Shown here: positions 34,225-46,131 of the stretch, piece by piece | Layout of the letters: each line of letters begins with the position of its first letter | Position numbering within the stretch: the first letter of the stretch is position 1 | Origin: Agrostemma githago | Lineage: Eukaryota > Streptophyta > Magnoliopsida > Caryophyllales > Caryophyllaceae | Assembly: GCA_958450325.1 (NCBI GenBank) | Contig: OY288243.1 | Location: 52,541,878-52,605,877, forward strand | Direction of reading: 5' to 3' | Length of the DNA: 64,000 bases | Notes under the pieces: model-generated | Database searches by the model: none | The model's input: the letters and a program-made list of their open reading frames with translations, nothing else | What the model was told of the DNA's origin: nothing | Translations under genes and position numbers: made by a program

Positions 34225-34773
34225 GCCCCTGTACGAGCTACTGCTCACTTCGAAAATGTGATGGTTTCGAGATTTTATTTATAAAAAATCGATGATCGAC
34301 CGAGTTACGTAAAAATATTGCGTGATTTAAACTCAACTCGGTTTGCAGTGTTATAATTGTGTATTATAAGATTATAAGACAGGCATCGGAATTTTATAAA
34401 AAGTGTTGTTAGTAGATTGAAAATTTAGATTAGTGACGAAATTGTTTCCCTCCGCGTCACGACATCGAAACTATTCCTTACGGATTATGTGATGTCGGTT
34501 TTCGCGTCAATGGGTTCCGTACTAATCTCGGAAATGGAATCGGACACGTTCAACCACGAATAACCACGATCATGTTACGCCCTTGAGTGCTTGGGGCGGC
34601 GCTCCTCGAAAGGGTGCCACCTCCGTCGCGGCTCGTAAAGGGATTAAACAGACTTGAAGCGGTTATCGTAGTCAAACGTGTTCGATCCGAAAATGGTTTT
34701 TATTTAATTATATATATATATATACACATATATATATAGAGAGAGAGGGGGGGGAGAGAGAGAGAGAGAGAGA

Positions 34774-35016
34774 GAGGTAGGTTCAAATAAGGGCAACTAC
34801 TATTTTAAGGGCGTAAGGTCAAGTGTTAAAGTTACACAAGAAGTGCTTAAAGTTACACGAGATGAGTGATAAAGTTGCACTTTATCACTTGACGTGATAA
34901 AGGAGCTCAATGTTATAGTTACATATCAATTTTAAACAAATGCAACTTCATCGTATATCATCAGTAAGTTTAATATACACTTACTGAAATATGTTGCTTT
35001 TATTTGAACCTACCTC
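34774..35016. mobile_element. MITE-like inverted-repeat element in left LTR of element 4
   Basis: A roughly 240-bp unit has ends GGTAGGTTCAAATAAGGGCA and the near-complement of that at the other end (TTTATTTGAACCTACC). It is flanked by TA/GA microsatellite on the left and TA repeats on the right, consistent with TA-targeted insertion. It has no coding capacity. Confidence 0.75.
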
Positions 35017-35617
35017 TATATATATATATATATAGACACACACACACACACACACGCGCGCGGTATTAAAATGTTAAGTGTTAGTGTACATAAATAAACT
35101 GTTAGAATGCGAAATAATAAAAAGTTAGTAACAAAAAATTAAAATGTTAGTTAACGATAAAAATAAATGTTAGTGTTAGTAGTTAATAATAATAATAATT
35201 ATAATAATAATAATAATACATATATACATATATAAAACGATAAAAAGAATAAGGGAGAAAGGGATGAAGGGATTTAATGACACCCTCAACCTACATGCTT
35301 AATCGATCTCGGAAACGGACTCGTAGTGGCGGCGTGTGTGCGGGAGTGTCGAGAAATGTAGGGTGAGTTAGGGTGTATATGGTTAGGGAGAGGATGCTCT
35401 CGGGTCTTTGACGAGTTTTGATCTCGAGGGTGTGTATGTGTTTGTAGAGAGGATATGAATGTTGTGAGTTTGAAGCCTAGTTTAAAGGGTTTGCATGTGT
35501 TGTGAAAATGATGTTGAATGAAGGGTAAAAGTTTATGATAATGTGTGGTGATTAGGGTTGTGTAAGTTGTAAATGTAGGGTTTAATGCGTGGGAAAAATG
35601 TGAAGGGTTTGAGGGGG

Positions 35618-35628
35618 TATTTATAGAG
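35618..35628 (-). promoter_or_regulatory. Probable TATA box of element 4 (left LTR)
   Basis: CTATAAATACC in the element's sense lies 22 bp downstream of the upstream palindrome cluster. The same motif is at 44341-44351 in the right LTR. Confidence 0.55.
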
Positions 35629-35649
35629 TACACTCCTCGATCTAGGGTC

Positions 35650-35757
35650 ACTCGATCGAGTGGCCCTAGCGCACTCGATCGAGTGCCCTGAAAAAGAGGT
35701 CTGTTGGGTTCTAAGTGGCTCCACTCGATCGAGTGAGGTCAATCCACTCGATCGAGT
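35650..35757 (-). repeat. Upstream palindrome cluster, two pairs, 11-bp spacers
   Basis: The words are at 35650-35661/35673-35684 and 35723-35734/35746-35757, all ACTCGATCGAGT. In the right LTR (44373-44480) one word is ACTCGATTGAGT, the rest identical, with the same 11-bp spacers. Confidence 0.92.
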
Positions 35758-36148
35758 GGATCAGGCGGGTGATCTGAGCCAAATTAGGAATGGGTTGACT
35801 TTTTTGAAAATTTGAAAAGGGTGATTTAGCGCAATCTTCTAGAAGCTCACCTGGTTGGCTTTATGTGTCGTATTCGTCTTTGACCGGGTTTTGACATGGT
35901 CGCTAAAAGACGGTTTTACTTCCGATGTTAGTTTTGGCTAAAATTAGTCTTATTTATTGGAAACGATCTACCGGGCCTGGATTTGATGTCGGTTTTGAGA
36001 GATTTGCACTCCGCTAAATGCCCACGTCGGATACTATTGATTCAGAGTCTGTATTCGAGCGTATTAAGTCACGTTTATGTTCGATCATCATCAGGTGTTT
36101 TGTTGGAAGCTACTATAGACACTAGCAGGCAAAATGTGGGTGTCTACA

Positions 36149-36161
36149 GAGCCCCCACTCT
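36149..36161 (-). other. Polypurine tract of element 4
   Basis: GAGCCCCCACTCT next to the LTR end TGTCTACA is identical to element 2. Confidence 0.8.
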
Positions 36162-38189
36162 GACTGAGGCTTGGACAAGGCGAAAGTTAGTGTAGCTACC
36201 AGGCTAATCGAGTATTACGACCTGGCAGCCTTCCGGTCGGTTCGTTTATATTCCATTAGACTCGCGTGAAGGGCTCGCCAGCCATAAGAAAAGGGTCATA
36301 CCTGTCTTGGTGATTGATAGTTTCTTGGGAAGTTGGACTTGCGTTTGAAGTCCTAGGTGTACCTGTATTTGCATGTAATATTTAGGTGAAACACCGACTC
36401 ACGCCGGGGAGTAAAGTAGCTGCGCGGGGACTTCCTTCTGAAGTCTTGGGTGTACCCGTATGCCGACACATCACATCTTGGATGTAGCATTCCAGGAGAA
36501 ACACCGCCTTTGATGTTCCGTTGGGAAGAACTAGCTGGTACCCAAAATGTTAGATACATAGGCAGAAATAACAGGCATAATATATAGCAAGATAGCATAT
36601 AGGAAATGCAGTTAGCATCTAGATACCGGCTTGCGCTGGGGAAAAGGATTTTTTGCTTCATTTTGAAATCAAAGTCCTGAAAGCAACTCACGTGCTAGGA
36701 GATAGGTTTTCAAAATTGAAAGGGTTAGAAAGTAAATTTGCAGTTTAAGTAGACCGAAATTTGACCTTGTCGAAAAGGATTTTCTAAAATGGCTAAGTTT
36801 TCGCAAATTTCAAAGTAAGGTTTTGAAGAGAGAGGCATACCGACAGACTTGACTCTGGACGCGACAGGACGACGAGTTGACAGACACGACTTGGACTCTC
36901 GAAGGGGTTGGACTGTGACTCGGTAGAGGGGTGGGCCACCTAAGATGACAAGACTCTTTAGCTACGTTATTCCGTAGCCTAGGCGAGTGGCAACACGGTC
37001 GAATCCTTGAAATGGGAAAGATATATTGTAGGGGGATTGCGGTAGTCTGTAATGAGACTGTTTCTGCAGTAACACTGATGTAATCTGGTGCTCTTTTGAA
37101 TTTTCGGTTTTGGGATACGTTCTCAAAGCGGGTGTTGCTTCGAGTCCCGGACGGATTCTCGTCTTCAACTGAGCCGAGTATTAGGACATGCTATAGAAAG
37201 GAGGCTAGTTTTTTAAAGTCATTTGGATTATGTGAGTGGAAGGAGAACTTCTGTCTAAGAGAAGCCCCTAGGACGATAAAGCTAGCTGCTGAGAACATGA
37301 CAGTGTCGTGATAGGAATGATGGTGCTTTCTGAATTTGTGTCAATGTGGGTGGTTGTGCCCTTGTTGAAAGGCTGCCTACGTATTCACGTGTGGTGAAAT
37401 CAAACCAAGCCGTAGTTCAGTGGATTGAAAGATATGTTATGGTGCCTAGTTTATTAGGGCTTTGTGTGTAACTAGCCATAGCGATGGTGTAGGCTAGGTG
37501 CATTCCCGATGATGTCTTGATCAAGGGGCTAGAATGATTAGGATGTTGATCCTGTGACTGTGAGCGTTCTCCGGGGTAGCCCCCAGAGGTGGTGTGAACT
37601 ATTTGGGCATGTTCTATGCCGACCGCAGGTTGAGTTCCCGTGTTTGGGGCTGGTAACTGGTTTGGATGTTTTTGGAAATGTGGAGCAAGGTCGCAAATGG
37701 CTTTGATGATTCGAAATCTATAGCCCGATTTTTTGGAGCTAAGGCTTCGAGGTTAAGGTATTGCAATGTGGTAGGAAAGGGGGAAGTCGAGTAATAATGA
37801 CTTGAACTTCGATCGGGATAGGTTTGATAATGCGGGATCTGATTTCCATGTCTGGCTCTAATGGTTAGGGTGTATCCTATGGAGCTTGAATCCTCAAAAT
37901 TTCGGGCTGTCACTAAGCCTAGGTCTCGAGAAGGTCTTGAGGGTTGTAATGTGGGAAGGCTAGATGTGGTGTTAGCTGACCAGCCTGATTATCTCTCCTC
38001 TATTGGATGGTATAGGCATTGATAGTTTTTTAATTGACTGTAACCCGGTCAAGGGATTGACCGTATCTGGTCGGGGGATGTTGAGGGTTCTTTTTTTTTG
38101 ATGGACGACTCTTTTTTTTTGGCTTTTTGCTTTTTCCTTGCACTTTTGATTTTTTTTTGTCCGACTTTTTTTTCTCTTTTTTTTATTCC
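36162..38189 (-). other. 3' internal region of element 4, no Pol
   Basis: It is similar by eye to 19532-21300 of element 2 and to element 1 near 5320-6690. No coding frame of a known family was found. At about 38085-38190 long T-runs correspond to the A-rich tract of element 1 read from the other strand. Confidence 0.6.
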
Positions 38190-38460
38190 CCTATGGTGTT
38201 GGCAATAGTCATGGGTATTCCTGGATCTGTGGCATCCATTTGTGGGTGGATCTGGGGTTGAGCCTATCAGTTGGATTAGACTTTTGGAGCTAAGCCTTTG
38301 TAAGGTGTAAGCATAGATGGTGTTTGTGTAAGTGCAACTCACGATGGAGTACTCTACAGTAAGGATGGTGGTTTGGATCTAGAGATTGTCAGCATAATTC
38401 TGAGCAAGCTTGGTGGAAACATCGTCCCAAGTTGGGTATTTTTGGCATCACGTCTATAGA
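38190..38460 (-). pseudogene. gag: Second, rearranged gag scrap in element 4
   Basis: Read on the minus strand, a capsid scrap (WLYRRDAKNTQLG, then NYADNLEIQTT in a shifted frame) is followed closely by a nucleocapsid scrap (YCQHHRGIK), with the intervening part of gag missing. The block is embedded between T-rich runs and lies about 500 bp downstream of the main gag remnant, so this element carries parts of gag twice. Confidence 0.6.
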
Positions 38461-38967
38461 GCCACGATGCTTTTTTTTCTTTTGATCGGCCTAACGCCTA
38501 AGGTAAGGACTGGTTAAACTTATTGGAGGGGTGTTTATTGTGGGAAATGGGCTTGCCTCGCCCAGCTCTATCAGCGGCCTCCCGTCTCGAACCCAAACTA
38601 GGAGACTACCTAGATTTATCATAGGATTCGATACCGCTCCTGCTAGGGGTAGTTATGTGGCTTTCTATACCAGACATGGAACAGGTAAAGGAAAACACGG
38701 GTCTCGGTTTTCTGCAGTCGTTATAGATGTGCCTATAATAGTCACGTGCATGTGCTCATAGTGTATGATGGTATTCATCATGTTCTCGGAAACACATAGG
38801 GAAGCATATATGAGAGATCGAAAAGCTGATTTTATTGAATTTGAAAAGAGGACAGAATACAGTTGACTTTGACTCTGACTCTGACTTTGAATTTGAAAGA
38901 AATAGAACATCCTAGACTCGGACTCAAACTCGGACTTAAACCAAATATAGACTCTCGGATGATGTCG
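38461..38967 (-). other. Spacer between the two gag remnants of element 4
   Basis: It aligns by eye with 21480-21969 of element 2 and with element 1 at about 3990-4400, including the GACTCTGACTTT hexamer run. There is no gene. Confidence 0.55.
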
Positions 38968-39821
38968 TCAGTAATCTTCGGCTTCTAAGGACTCAAGTGG
39001 ATGTCCAATATAGCCTTTAGTAGAAGCTTCACCCAGATCTTCATTGTGTCGAAGATCGTCTTCAATTCTAGTGCCCATTTTGGTAAGCACCGCAAAGTTT
39101 GAAATGCCAGCATACCTAAGATGGACGCGGTAAGAGGGTAGGAGGTTGTTGATTAATGCCTCCACTAGTGACGTCTCGTTGGCTTGTCTACCAGCTTAAC
39201 ACTCTCAGCCCGCCAACGTTGAAGGTATTTGGTGAAACCCTCTTTTGGATCTTGGGCCATGACTTCTAAAGTCCGCATGGTAGTCTGAAGTTCAGTATTA
39301 TCAGAATAGTTTTTAGCGAACTCGGTAGCCACATCTTCCCAAGTAGGGAACCTTTTTGTGTCTAGCCTATAGAACCAGGCTTTTGGATATTTTCCGAGGG
39401 ATGCGCCGAACAAATTGATGAACATGTCGACTTTGACCCCCTTGATTGCCATGAATTGTTTGAAAGCTCGGAGGTGTGATAATGGATCCTCCGTCCCTTC
39501 GAATATGGGCAACCTCTCTAGGTTGATATCCTTCGGTAGTTTCTCACTAATGGGTGTATAGTCTCGGAAGTTTTCAATACGAATGTTATTCCCTTGAAGG
39601 GCGTGAAATTGTTGTTCGAGCTCCCGCACCGTGCTGATCAGTTTGGCAAATGGCCCAGTATTCACCAACCCAGAATTGAAGTCTTGTTGTTCAATGACAG
39701 TTAAACGAGCATGCATGGCCTCTTGGTCGGTCCTCAGGAACCCTAGTTGGGTTTAAACCATGGCCTGCCTACTAACCATTGTTTCCAGCAAAGCCATTAT
39801 TTCATTAACGATGTTTTCCAT
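38968..39821 (-). pseudogene. gag: Main gag remnant of element 4 (N-terminus and capsid, no zinc knuckle)
   Basis: From an ATG at 39821 the frame has an early TAA (at the MV-TQLGFLR position), then a good capsid region (frame 39165-39716) with LPIFEGTEDPLSHLRAFKQF, KAWFYRLDTKRFPTWEDVAT and KYLQRWRAESVKLVDKP. A one-base deletion in the following residues (near 39181) shifts the frame, which resumes as 38968-39165 (EALINNLLPSYRVHLRYA, GEASTKGYIGH). It ends at the same point as the element 2 copy, before any nucleocapsid knuckle. The capsid is the best preserved in the window. Confidence 0.88.
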
Positions 39822-41648
39822 GTCCCTATTCCAGGTTGTGGATGCCATACTCTGCGAGAATACCCACATAATCAGAAATGTTGCTTCGGGACCCGAACAC
39901 GCCAAGGCATAGAAAATAGCGCGGGAGGAAATACAACTCTGGTTTGACTCGAGTTAGACTCTCCTAAGAAAAGTGCGTAGAGTACGATTCTCGGAGCGAC
40001 TGTGATTAATCACTCCGTCGGAGAATAGCCCCCAAGTGAGACTAAGGACTATTATAGGACTCAGATGGTATGACATCTAAGTGACTCAAAAGTGGGATAC
40101 GTGTGACAACACGTGTAAGACATGACCCTTAGAGCAACCATGATTGATCGCTCTGCTGAAGGGTAGCCCCCGAGTGGGATCGAATGTTTGTTAAGACTTG
40201 AGTGCTGGACGAGTGACCCTTAGATGTAAGGATCACGAACCTTTTGTTATAGGGCTATGCCTTGTAAATGGTTGATTCGGTCTCGAGGAAAGGCGGACGG
40301 GGTAAGGGTAGAAACTTGTGATGTAAGATCGGTATAGTTTCGACGCTAGAGACCCTTGACTTTACTTGAATAAGGATGACCTTGTGATTAGGGTAGATCT
40401 TTAAGTTAAAGGATTCGCGAATTGGGGTGACTCGACTAACGGATTGAAAGATGGGCAAAATTCCCTTAGGAAAGGTCGTGGGGACCATCCTGCTAGAGGA
40501 AAAGATCGCGTGGGAATTTCTAGTTAGGACTCGAATGTTTAGACGAACCTTCCATTTACGAGTGTATGACTCGTGTTGGTCGGTTGTGCCTTTAGAATAA
40601 GGCGGACTAGGATGGGGAAGAAACCCGTGATGTAGGATCGACGGAGTTTCGACGCTAAAGACCTTCGACATATTATGAAAAGACCCGACACACGGATAAC
40701 GGTAGGTCCTATAATTAAGGAAGGTTTTGAAAAAATGATTGAATTTTGAAAATTGAGAGAACGGTCCTGAAATTGGTAGTGGGCCAATAGGACCGGGCAT
40801 TTGAAATGTTGGAATGGTCGCGAGTAAATTCGCATTTTGAAAAATTGGGAGACGGTCCGGTCTTTTGAAATTGGCAGCATGCCGACAGGACCGAGCTTTT
40901 TGAAAAGTTGAATATTTGGAATTTTGAAAAATTGAAAATCGAAAATGAATTTCCAAAAATTTGAAAAATCGAAAACGGGATCCCGAAGATTTGAAAATCA
41001 GAATGAAATCTCGAAGATTTGAAAATCGAAATGGGATTTTGAAAATTCGAAAATCGAATGGTGGATCGGAAATTCGAATTTTGAAATGGATAGCATGCCG
41101 GCTAGAAAATAGGTTACTTTTGAGTCAAATCATCAGTCTAAATTTTGGCAGCTTTCCGAGTTTTGAAAAGTTGGATATTTGAAAAGATGGGTCCCGAAAC
41201 GGATGGTATTTCGGGTTTTTTAAAATTTGGTATTTTGGAGAGATGCATTTTTGAAATGACGGATTTTGAAAAAGATGACATGGAAACCAAGTAGCACGTA
41301 GTCACGCAAGCAATATGACGACATCATGTATACTTTACGCTAAGTCTCGGTCGATCAAAATCGGGTCTATACCAACAACGACGGCCTTCTCGTTGATCAG
41401 GACGGACTCCCTAAGCCGAATTTGTTTTAGGACATGCCGCGAAACCCATACGAGTTCGGCCATAGATGTCTTTAGCGCACCCATTTAGGAATGAACCGTG
41501 GTATAGTGGGACGTCGGTCACAAGTAACCGGCCCGAAAATATTTGGGTTACGCATGAATCATTAAACTAATGCGCGTACAATATTAATCGAACGATTTCT
41601 TTTCGAGTCTCACCCTAGGAACCCCGATGACTAGTGGTACATCGGGTA
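39822..41648 (-). other. Leader of element 4
   Basis: This 1.8-kb stretch includes a degenerate AT-rich array on the theme GAAGATTTGAAAATCGAAAT (about 40910-41085), shared with element 2. Frames at 40255-40956 and 40539-40880 have no known domain and lie in low-complexity sequence. Confidence 0.6.
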
Positions 41649-41666
41649 TCCCCAGCGGAGACGTCA
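41649..41666 (-). other. Primer binding site of element 4 (degenerate)
   Basis: The element sense reads TGACGTCTCCGCTGGGGA, two changes from element 1. One change (T for A at position 6) is shared with element 3; the other is private. Confidence 0.8.
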
Positions 41667-43360
41667 AATTGTGGACATGACGTAGGTCCACCCTGACGCG
41701 GCCACGCGCGGGTTTGGGTAGGCGAATGAATCTCGTGGTAAGATTGATCTAGGATCGAAATTTAAGTCGAAGTTGAAGTCGCCACCGAACTTTGTGGGAG
41801 TTCGGGCCCATTTGAACCCACTCTATATCGTTGTGGACCGTACACAAAGTACGGTCCATTTCTATTTCAGAGTTCACGGGGCTCGTCCCTTTGCATTGCG
41901 ATACCGATACTGTCACTACCGGTTATCGTGTATTGAATGACTCTCGTGCGCCAACGGTTTCGGGCATCCGGAAACCGAGGTTCAGAGTAAAGGGTGAGGG
42001 TACGTGTTGGGAAGCCCACTAAGGACACCCAACCCCGCTCGCAGTTAGCGGCCTCTACTAAGACATCGTTCGTGTTCGTGTACGCGCGCTAGTAAAATTA
42101 CTATATGATATGCAAACAGCGTTTTTGGCTAAACATACGAATTATACGTGAGCTACGTCATTTTAATGCATCTAAATTATTTTCGAATTATTTAGCACGC
42201 GAGGTTCATTTATAAAACGATAAACACCAAAAAATAAATAAAACTCGTAATAAATACAATATACACGGGCGGAAATACAACCCGGCCAAAAAAAAAATAA
42301 CGAACAAATAATAGAATGATTGAATTAAAAGAGATAAATACTAACTATAAACGGACCCATATATAGTAAATATAAACTAGACCGTGAGTTTAATAAATGG
42401 ACGAACTTTGATTAAATACACATTATATTGTGCATTAAACGGAGGAGGGAGATTTTAATACGCGTTCGCATATAGGACCGGAGCGTGATGCTAGCTCGAT
42501 CCCGGATATCTATGCCTTGTCCCGACTTATCATGTTAAAAAGATGACGTCTAGACTAGGCATGCATCGGATATGACTAAAGAGTCGTCGACACAAAACTA
42601 ATCGTACAAGACGTTAGTCAAAGGCGTGAAAGTAACAAAATGGGATAAAACGTATGAGTTTTGAAAACATAGACGCGTGATTTACTTTACACGCGTGGAC
42701 CGAATCCGTAAAAAAAGACGAGGCTTGAACGATGCTTGAAGCTCTCGGTTTATTTGAAAAAAGGGACCCACTCGATCGAGTCATAGCAAGGACTCGGTCG
42801 AGTGAACCTTGTAAGAACCTACTGACCGGTTTTTGGGGTGCTACTCGATCGAGTAGCCTATGGCACTCGATCGAGTACCCCTGTACGAGCTACTGCTCAC
42901 TTCGAAAATGTGATGGTTTCGAGATTTTATTTATGCAAAATCGACGATCGACCGAGTTACGTAAAAATATTGCGTGATTTAAACTCAACTAGGATTGCGG
43001 TATTATAATTGTGTATTATAAGATTATAAGACCGGCATCGGAATTTTATAAAAAGTATTGTTATTGGATTGAAAATTTAGATTAGTGACGAAATTGTTTC
43101 CCTCCGCGTCACGACACCGAAACTATTCCTTACGGATTATGTGATGTCGATTTTCGCGTCAATGGGTTCTGTACTAATCTCGGAAATGGAATCGGATGCG
43201 TTCAACCACGAATAACCACGATCACGTTACGCCCTTGAGTGCTTAGGGCGGCGCTCCTCGAAAGGGTGCCACCTACGTCGCGGCTCGTAGAGGGATTAAA
43301 CCGACTTGAAGCGGTTATCTTAGTCAAACGTGTTCTATCCGAAAATGGTTTTTATTTAAT

Positions 43361-43396
<36 letters not shown>

Positions 43397-43399
<3 letters not shown>

Positions 43400-43633
43400 G
43401 TAGGTTCAAATAAGGGCAACTACTATTTTAAGGGCGTAAGGTCAAGTGTTAAAGTTACACAAAAAGTGCTTAAAGTTAAACGAGATGAGTGATAAAGTTG
43501 CACTTTATCACTTGAAGTGATAAAAGAGCTGAATGTTATAGTTACATATCAATTTTAAACAAATGCAAATTTATCGTATATCATCTGTAACTTTAATATA
43601 CACTTACTGAAACATGTTGTCCTTATTTGAACC

Positions 43634-43639
<6 letters not shown>
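43397..43639. mobile_element. Same MITE-like element in right LTR of element 4
   Basis: This is the counterpart of 34774-35016. Presence in both LTRs shows it inserted before the last transposition of element 4 and was copied with it. It is flanked by TA and GA/CT dinucleotide runs. Confidence 0.75.
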
Positions 43640-43714
<75 letters not shown>

Positions 43715-43859
43715 ATATACACACACACACACACACACACGGTATTAAAATGTTAAGTGTTAGTGTACATAAATAAAATGTTATAATGCGAAATAATAAA
43801 AAGTTAGTAACAAAAAATTAAAATGTTAGTTAACGATAAAAATAAATGTTAGTGTTAGT

Positions 43860-43896
<37 letters not shown>

Positions 43897-43945
43897 CATA
43901 ATAATAATAATAATAGTAATAATAATAATAATAATAATAGTACAT
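43640..43945. repeat. Microsatellite block: CT, TA, CA and AAT runs
   Basis: A CT run and then a long TA run, ATGT units and a CA run lead into a long interrupted AAT array (about 43866-43942). The left LTR has shorter versions of all of these, so the arrays have changed length since insertion. Confidence 0.9.
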
Positions 43946-44867
43946 ATATACATATATAAAACGATAAATAGAATAAGGGAGAAAGGGATGATGGGATTTA
44001 ATGACACCCTCAACCTACATGCTTAATCGATCTCGGAAACGGACTCATAGTGGCGGCGTGTGTGCGGGAGTGTCGAGAAATGTAGGGTGAGTTAGGGTGT
44101 ATATGGTTGGGGGAGGATGCTCTCGGGTCTTTGACGAGTTTTGATCTCGAGGGTGTGTATGTGTTTTTAGAGAGGATATGAATGTTGTGAGTTTGAAGCC
44201 TAGTTCAAAGGGTTTGCATGTGTTGTGAAAATGATGTTGAATGATGGGTAAAAGTTTATGATAATGTGTGGTGATTAGGGTTGTGTAAGTTGTAAATGTA
44301 GGGTTTAATGCTTGGGAAAAATATGAAGGGTTTGAAGGGGTATTTATAGAGTACACCCCTCGACCTAGGGTCACTCGATCGAGTGGCCCTAGCGCACTCG
44401 ATCGAGTGCCCTGAAAAAGAGGTCTGTTGGGTTCTAAGTGGCTCCACTCGATTGAGTGAGGTCAATCCACTCGATCGAGTGGATCAGGCGGGTGAGCCAA
44501 ATTAGGAATGGGTTGACTTTTTTGAAAATTTGAAAAGGGTGATTGAGCGCAATCTTCTAGAAGCTCACCTGGTTGACTTTATGTGTCGGATTTGTCTTTG
44601 ACCGGGTTTTGACCCGGTCGCTAAAAGACGGTTTTACTTCCGGTGTCAGTTTTGGCTCAAATTAGTCTCATTTTATTGGAAACGATCCATCGGGCCTGGA
44701 TTTGAGGTCTGTTTTGAGAGATTTGCACTACGCTAAATGCCCACGTCGGATACTATTGATTCTGAGTCCGTATTCGAGCGTATTAAGTCACGTTTACGTC
44801 TGATCATCATCGGGTGTTCTGTTGGATGCTGCTATAGACACTAGTAGGCAAAATGCGGGTGTCTACA

Positions 44868-45059
44868 CACGCTAACCAATTCGGCGATCGGCCCAGTGTT
44901 TGCAGTCTCGGAGTTAGGAGTCCATTGCTCCACAACAGTTAGACGAGCATTGATGGTCGTCTGGTCGGCCCTCATTGCTATTAGTTGGGCCTCAATCTCG
45001 GCCTGCTTGGAGACCATGGCATCCATCGAGGTTTTCAGGTTGTTCAAAGCTTGCTCCAT
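44868..45059 (-). pseudogene. gag: N-terminal 64 residues of element 3 gag
   Basis: ATG at 45059 begins MEQALNNLKTSMDAMVSK, a coiled-coil-like matrix start matching elements 2 and 4 (QTTINARLTVVEQ, NTGPIAELVSV). The gag sequence is cut at 44868 by the LTR of element 4. It would continue, after about 85 lost residues, at 33233. Confidence 0.8.
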
Positions 45060-46113
45060 TCTGAGCTTGGTTAACGGTGGCTTGGCTGTAAGAATACCAC
45101 GTAATCGGAAACCTCGAACCCAAACTTCGGAATCAAAAGGGTACATCCCGAGCAAGGAAAAGACTGAAAGAGAAAGCGACTCGAGACAGACACCTAAACG
45201 GGTGACTCATGGATGGTGTAACTCCCTTAAGATATGGCTATGTGGGTCGGATCCCGTTCGAAGGAATGACCACGTGAGACTTTCCCCAGACTTTTGACCC
45301 GAGTGTATGGACGGACCTTCCTTTGTAAGGGTATGCCCTTCGCGGATTGTCATGCCTTTAAGACAAGGCAGACTTGGGATGGGGAGGAAACCCGTGATGT
45401 AAGATCGATGAAGTTTCGACGCTATAGACCTTCGACGACTTATGAAAAGACCCGACACACAGATAACAGTAGGTCTTATAAGAGAAGGATTTTTGGAATG
45501 GATCGAATTTTAAAAAATTCGGAGGACGGTCCTGAATTTTAAAATGGGCAGCATGCCGACAGGACCGGGCTTTTTTGAAAAATCGGAAGTTTTTGAGTTT
45601 CAAAATGGGTAGCATGTCGGCTAAGAAATAGGCTATTTTGAGTCAAATCGTAAGTCTAAATTTCGGCAGCATTCCGAGTGTTTGAAAACTTGACATTTCG
45701 AACGGATGCATGTTTTTGAAACGATGGTTTTTTGAAAAATGACACGGAAACCAAGTAGCACATAGTTATGCAAGCATTATGACGACAACATGTATGCTTT
45801 AAACTAAGTCTCAGTCGGTCAAAATCGGGTCTATACCAACACCGATGGCTCTCTCGTAAATCAGGACGGACTTCCTAAGCAGAATTGATCTTAGAACATG
45901 CCGCGAAACCCATACGAGTTCGGCCATAGAAATCTTTAGCGCACCCATTTAGGAATGAACTGTGGTATAGTGGGACGTCGGTCACAAGTAACTGGCCCGG
46001 AAAAAATTTGGGTTATGCATGAATCATTAAACTAATGCGCGTACACTATTAACCGAACAATTTCTTTTCGAGTCTCACCCTAGGAACCCCGATGACTAGT
46101 GGTACATCGGGTA
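45060..46113 (-). other. Leader of element 3
   Basis: It is similar by eye to leaders of elements 2 and 4, including a GAAAATTTG-type AT-rich stretch (about 45490-45740). Overlapping small frames have no domain. Confidence 0.55.
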
Positions 46114-46131
46114 TCCCCAGCGGAGACGCCA
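46114..46131 (-). other. Primer binding site of element 3
   Basis: The element sense reads TGGCGTCTCCGCTGGGGA, one change from element 1. Confidence 0.82.

Larger units (their letters stand above)
33234..36148 (-). repeat. 3' LTR of element 4 (outer end deleted)
   Basis: It matches the right LTR starting from about 41885. It carries palindrome pairs at 34118-34151 and 34191-34224 (10-bp spacers) and at 35650-35684 and 35723-35757 (11-bp spacers), a TATA box at 35618-35628 and the 18-bp block at 35280-35297. Confidence 0.92.
33234..44867 (-). mobile_element. Element 4: non-autonomous Tat/Ogre-like element, left LTR truncated
   Basis: Two related LTRs (33234-36148 and 41670-44867) flank a 5.5-kb internal region with a polypurine tract at the left, a primer binding site at the right and two gag remnants but no Pol. 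The left LTR lacks about its outer 220 bp: at 33233/33234 LTR interior is joined directly to gag of element 3. The right LTR ends TGTCTACA and is followed by element 3 gag. The target-site duplication is therefore not testable on the left. Both LTRs carry the same MITE and long microsatellites. Confidence 0.9.
41670..44867 (-). repeat. 5' LTR of element 4 (3198 bp)
   Basis: This is the complete LTR copy, from TGTGGACATGAC to TGTCTACA. It contains the palindrome clusters (42770-42876 and 44373-44480), the MITE (43397-43639), microsatellites, the 18-bp block (44004-44021), a TATA box (44341-44351) and the conserved U5 block (about 41930-42060). It is followed at 44868 by gag of element 3. Confidence 0.93.

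Noticed and set aside
34700..34775. TA/GA run as a replication origin or promoter element
   Set aside because: Ordinary dinucleotide microsatellites whose length differs between the two LTRs.
40255..40956. 233-residue frame on the minus strand of element 4 leader
   Set aside because: Low-complexity sequence in AT-rich GAAAATTTG-type repeats; overlapping frames on the same strand look equally long; no domain.
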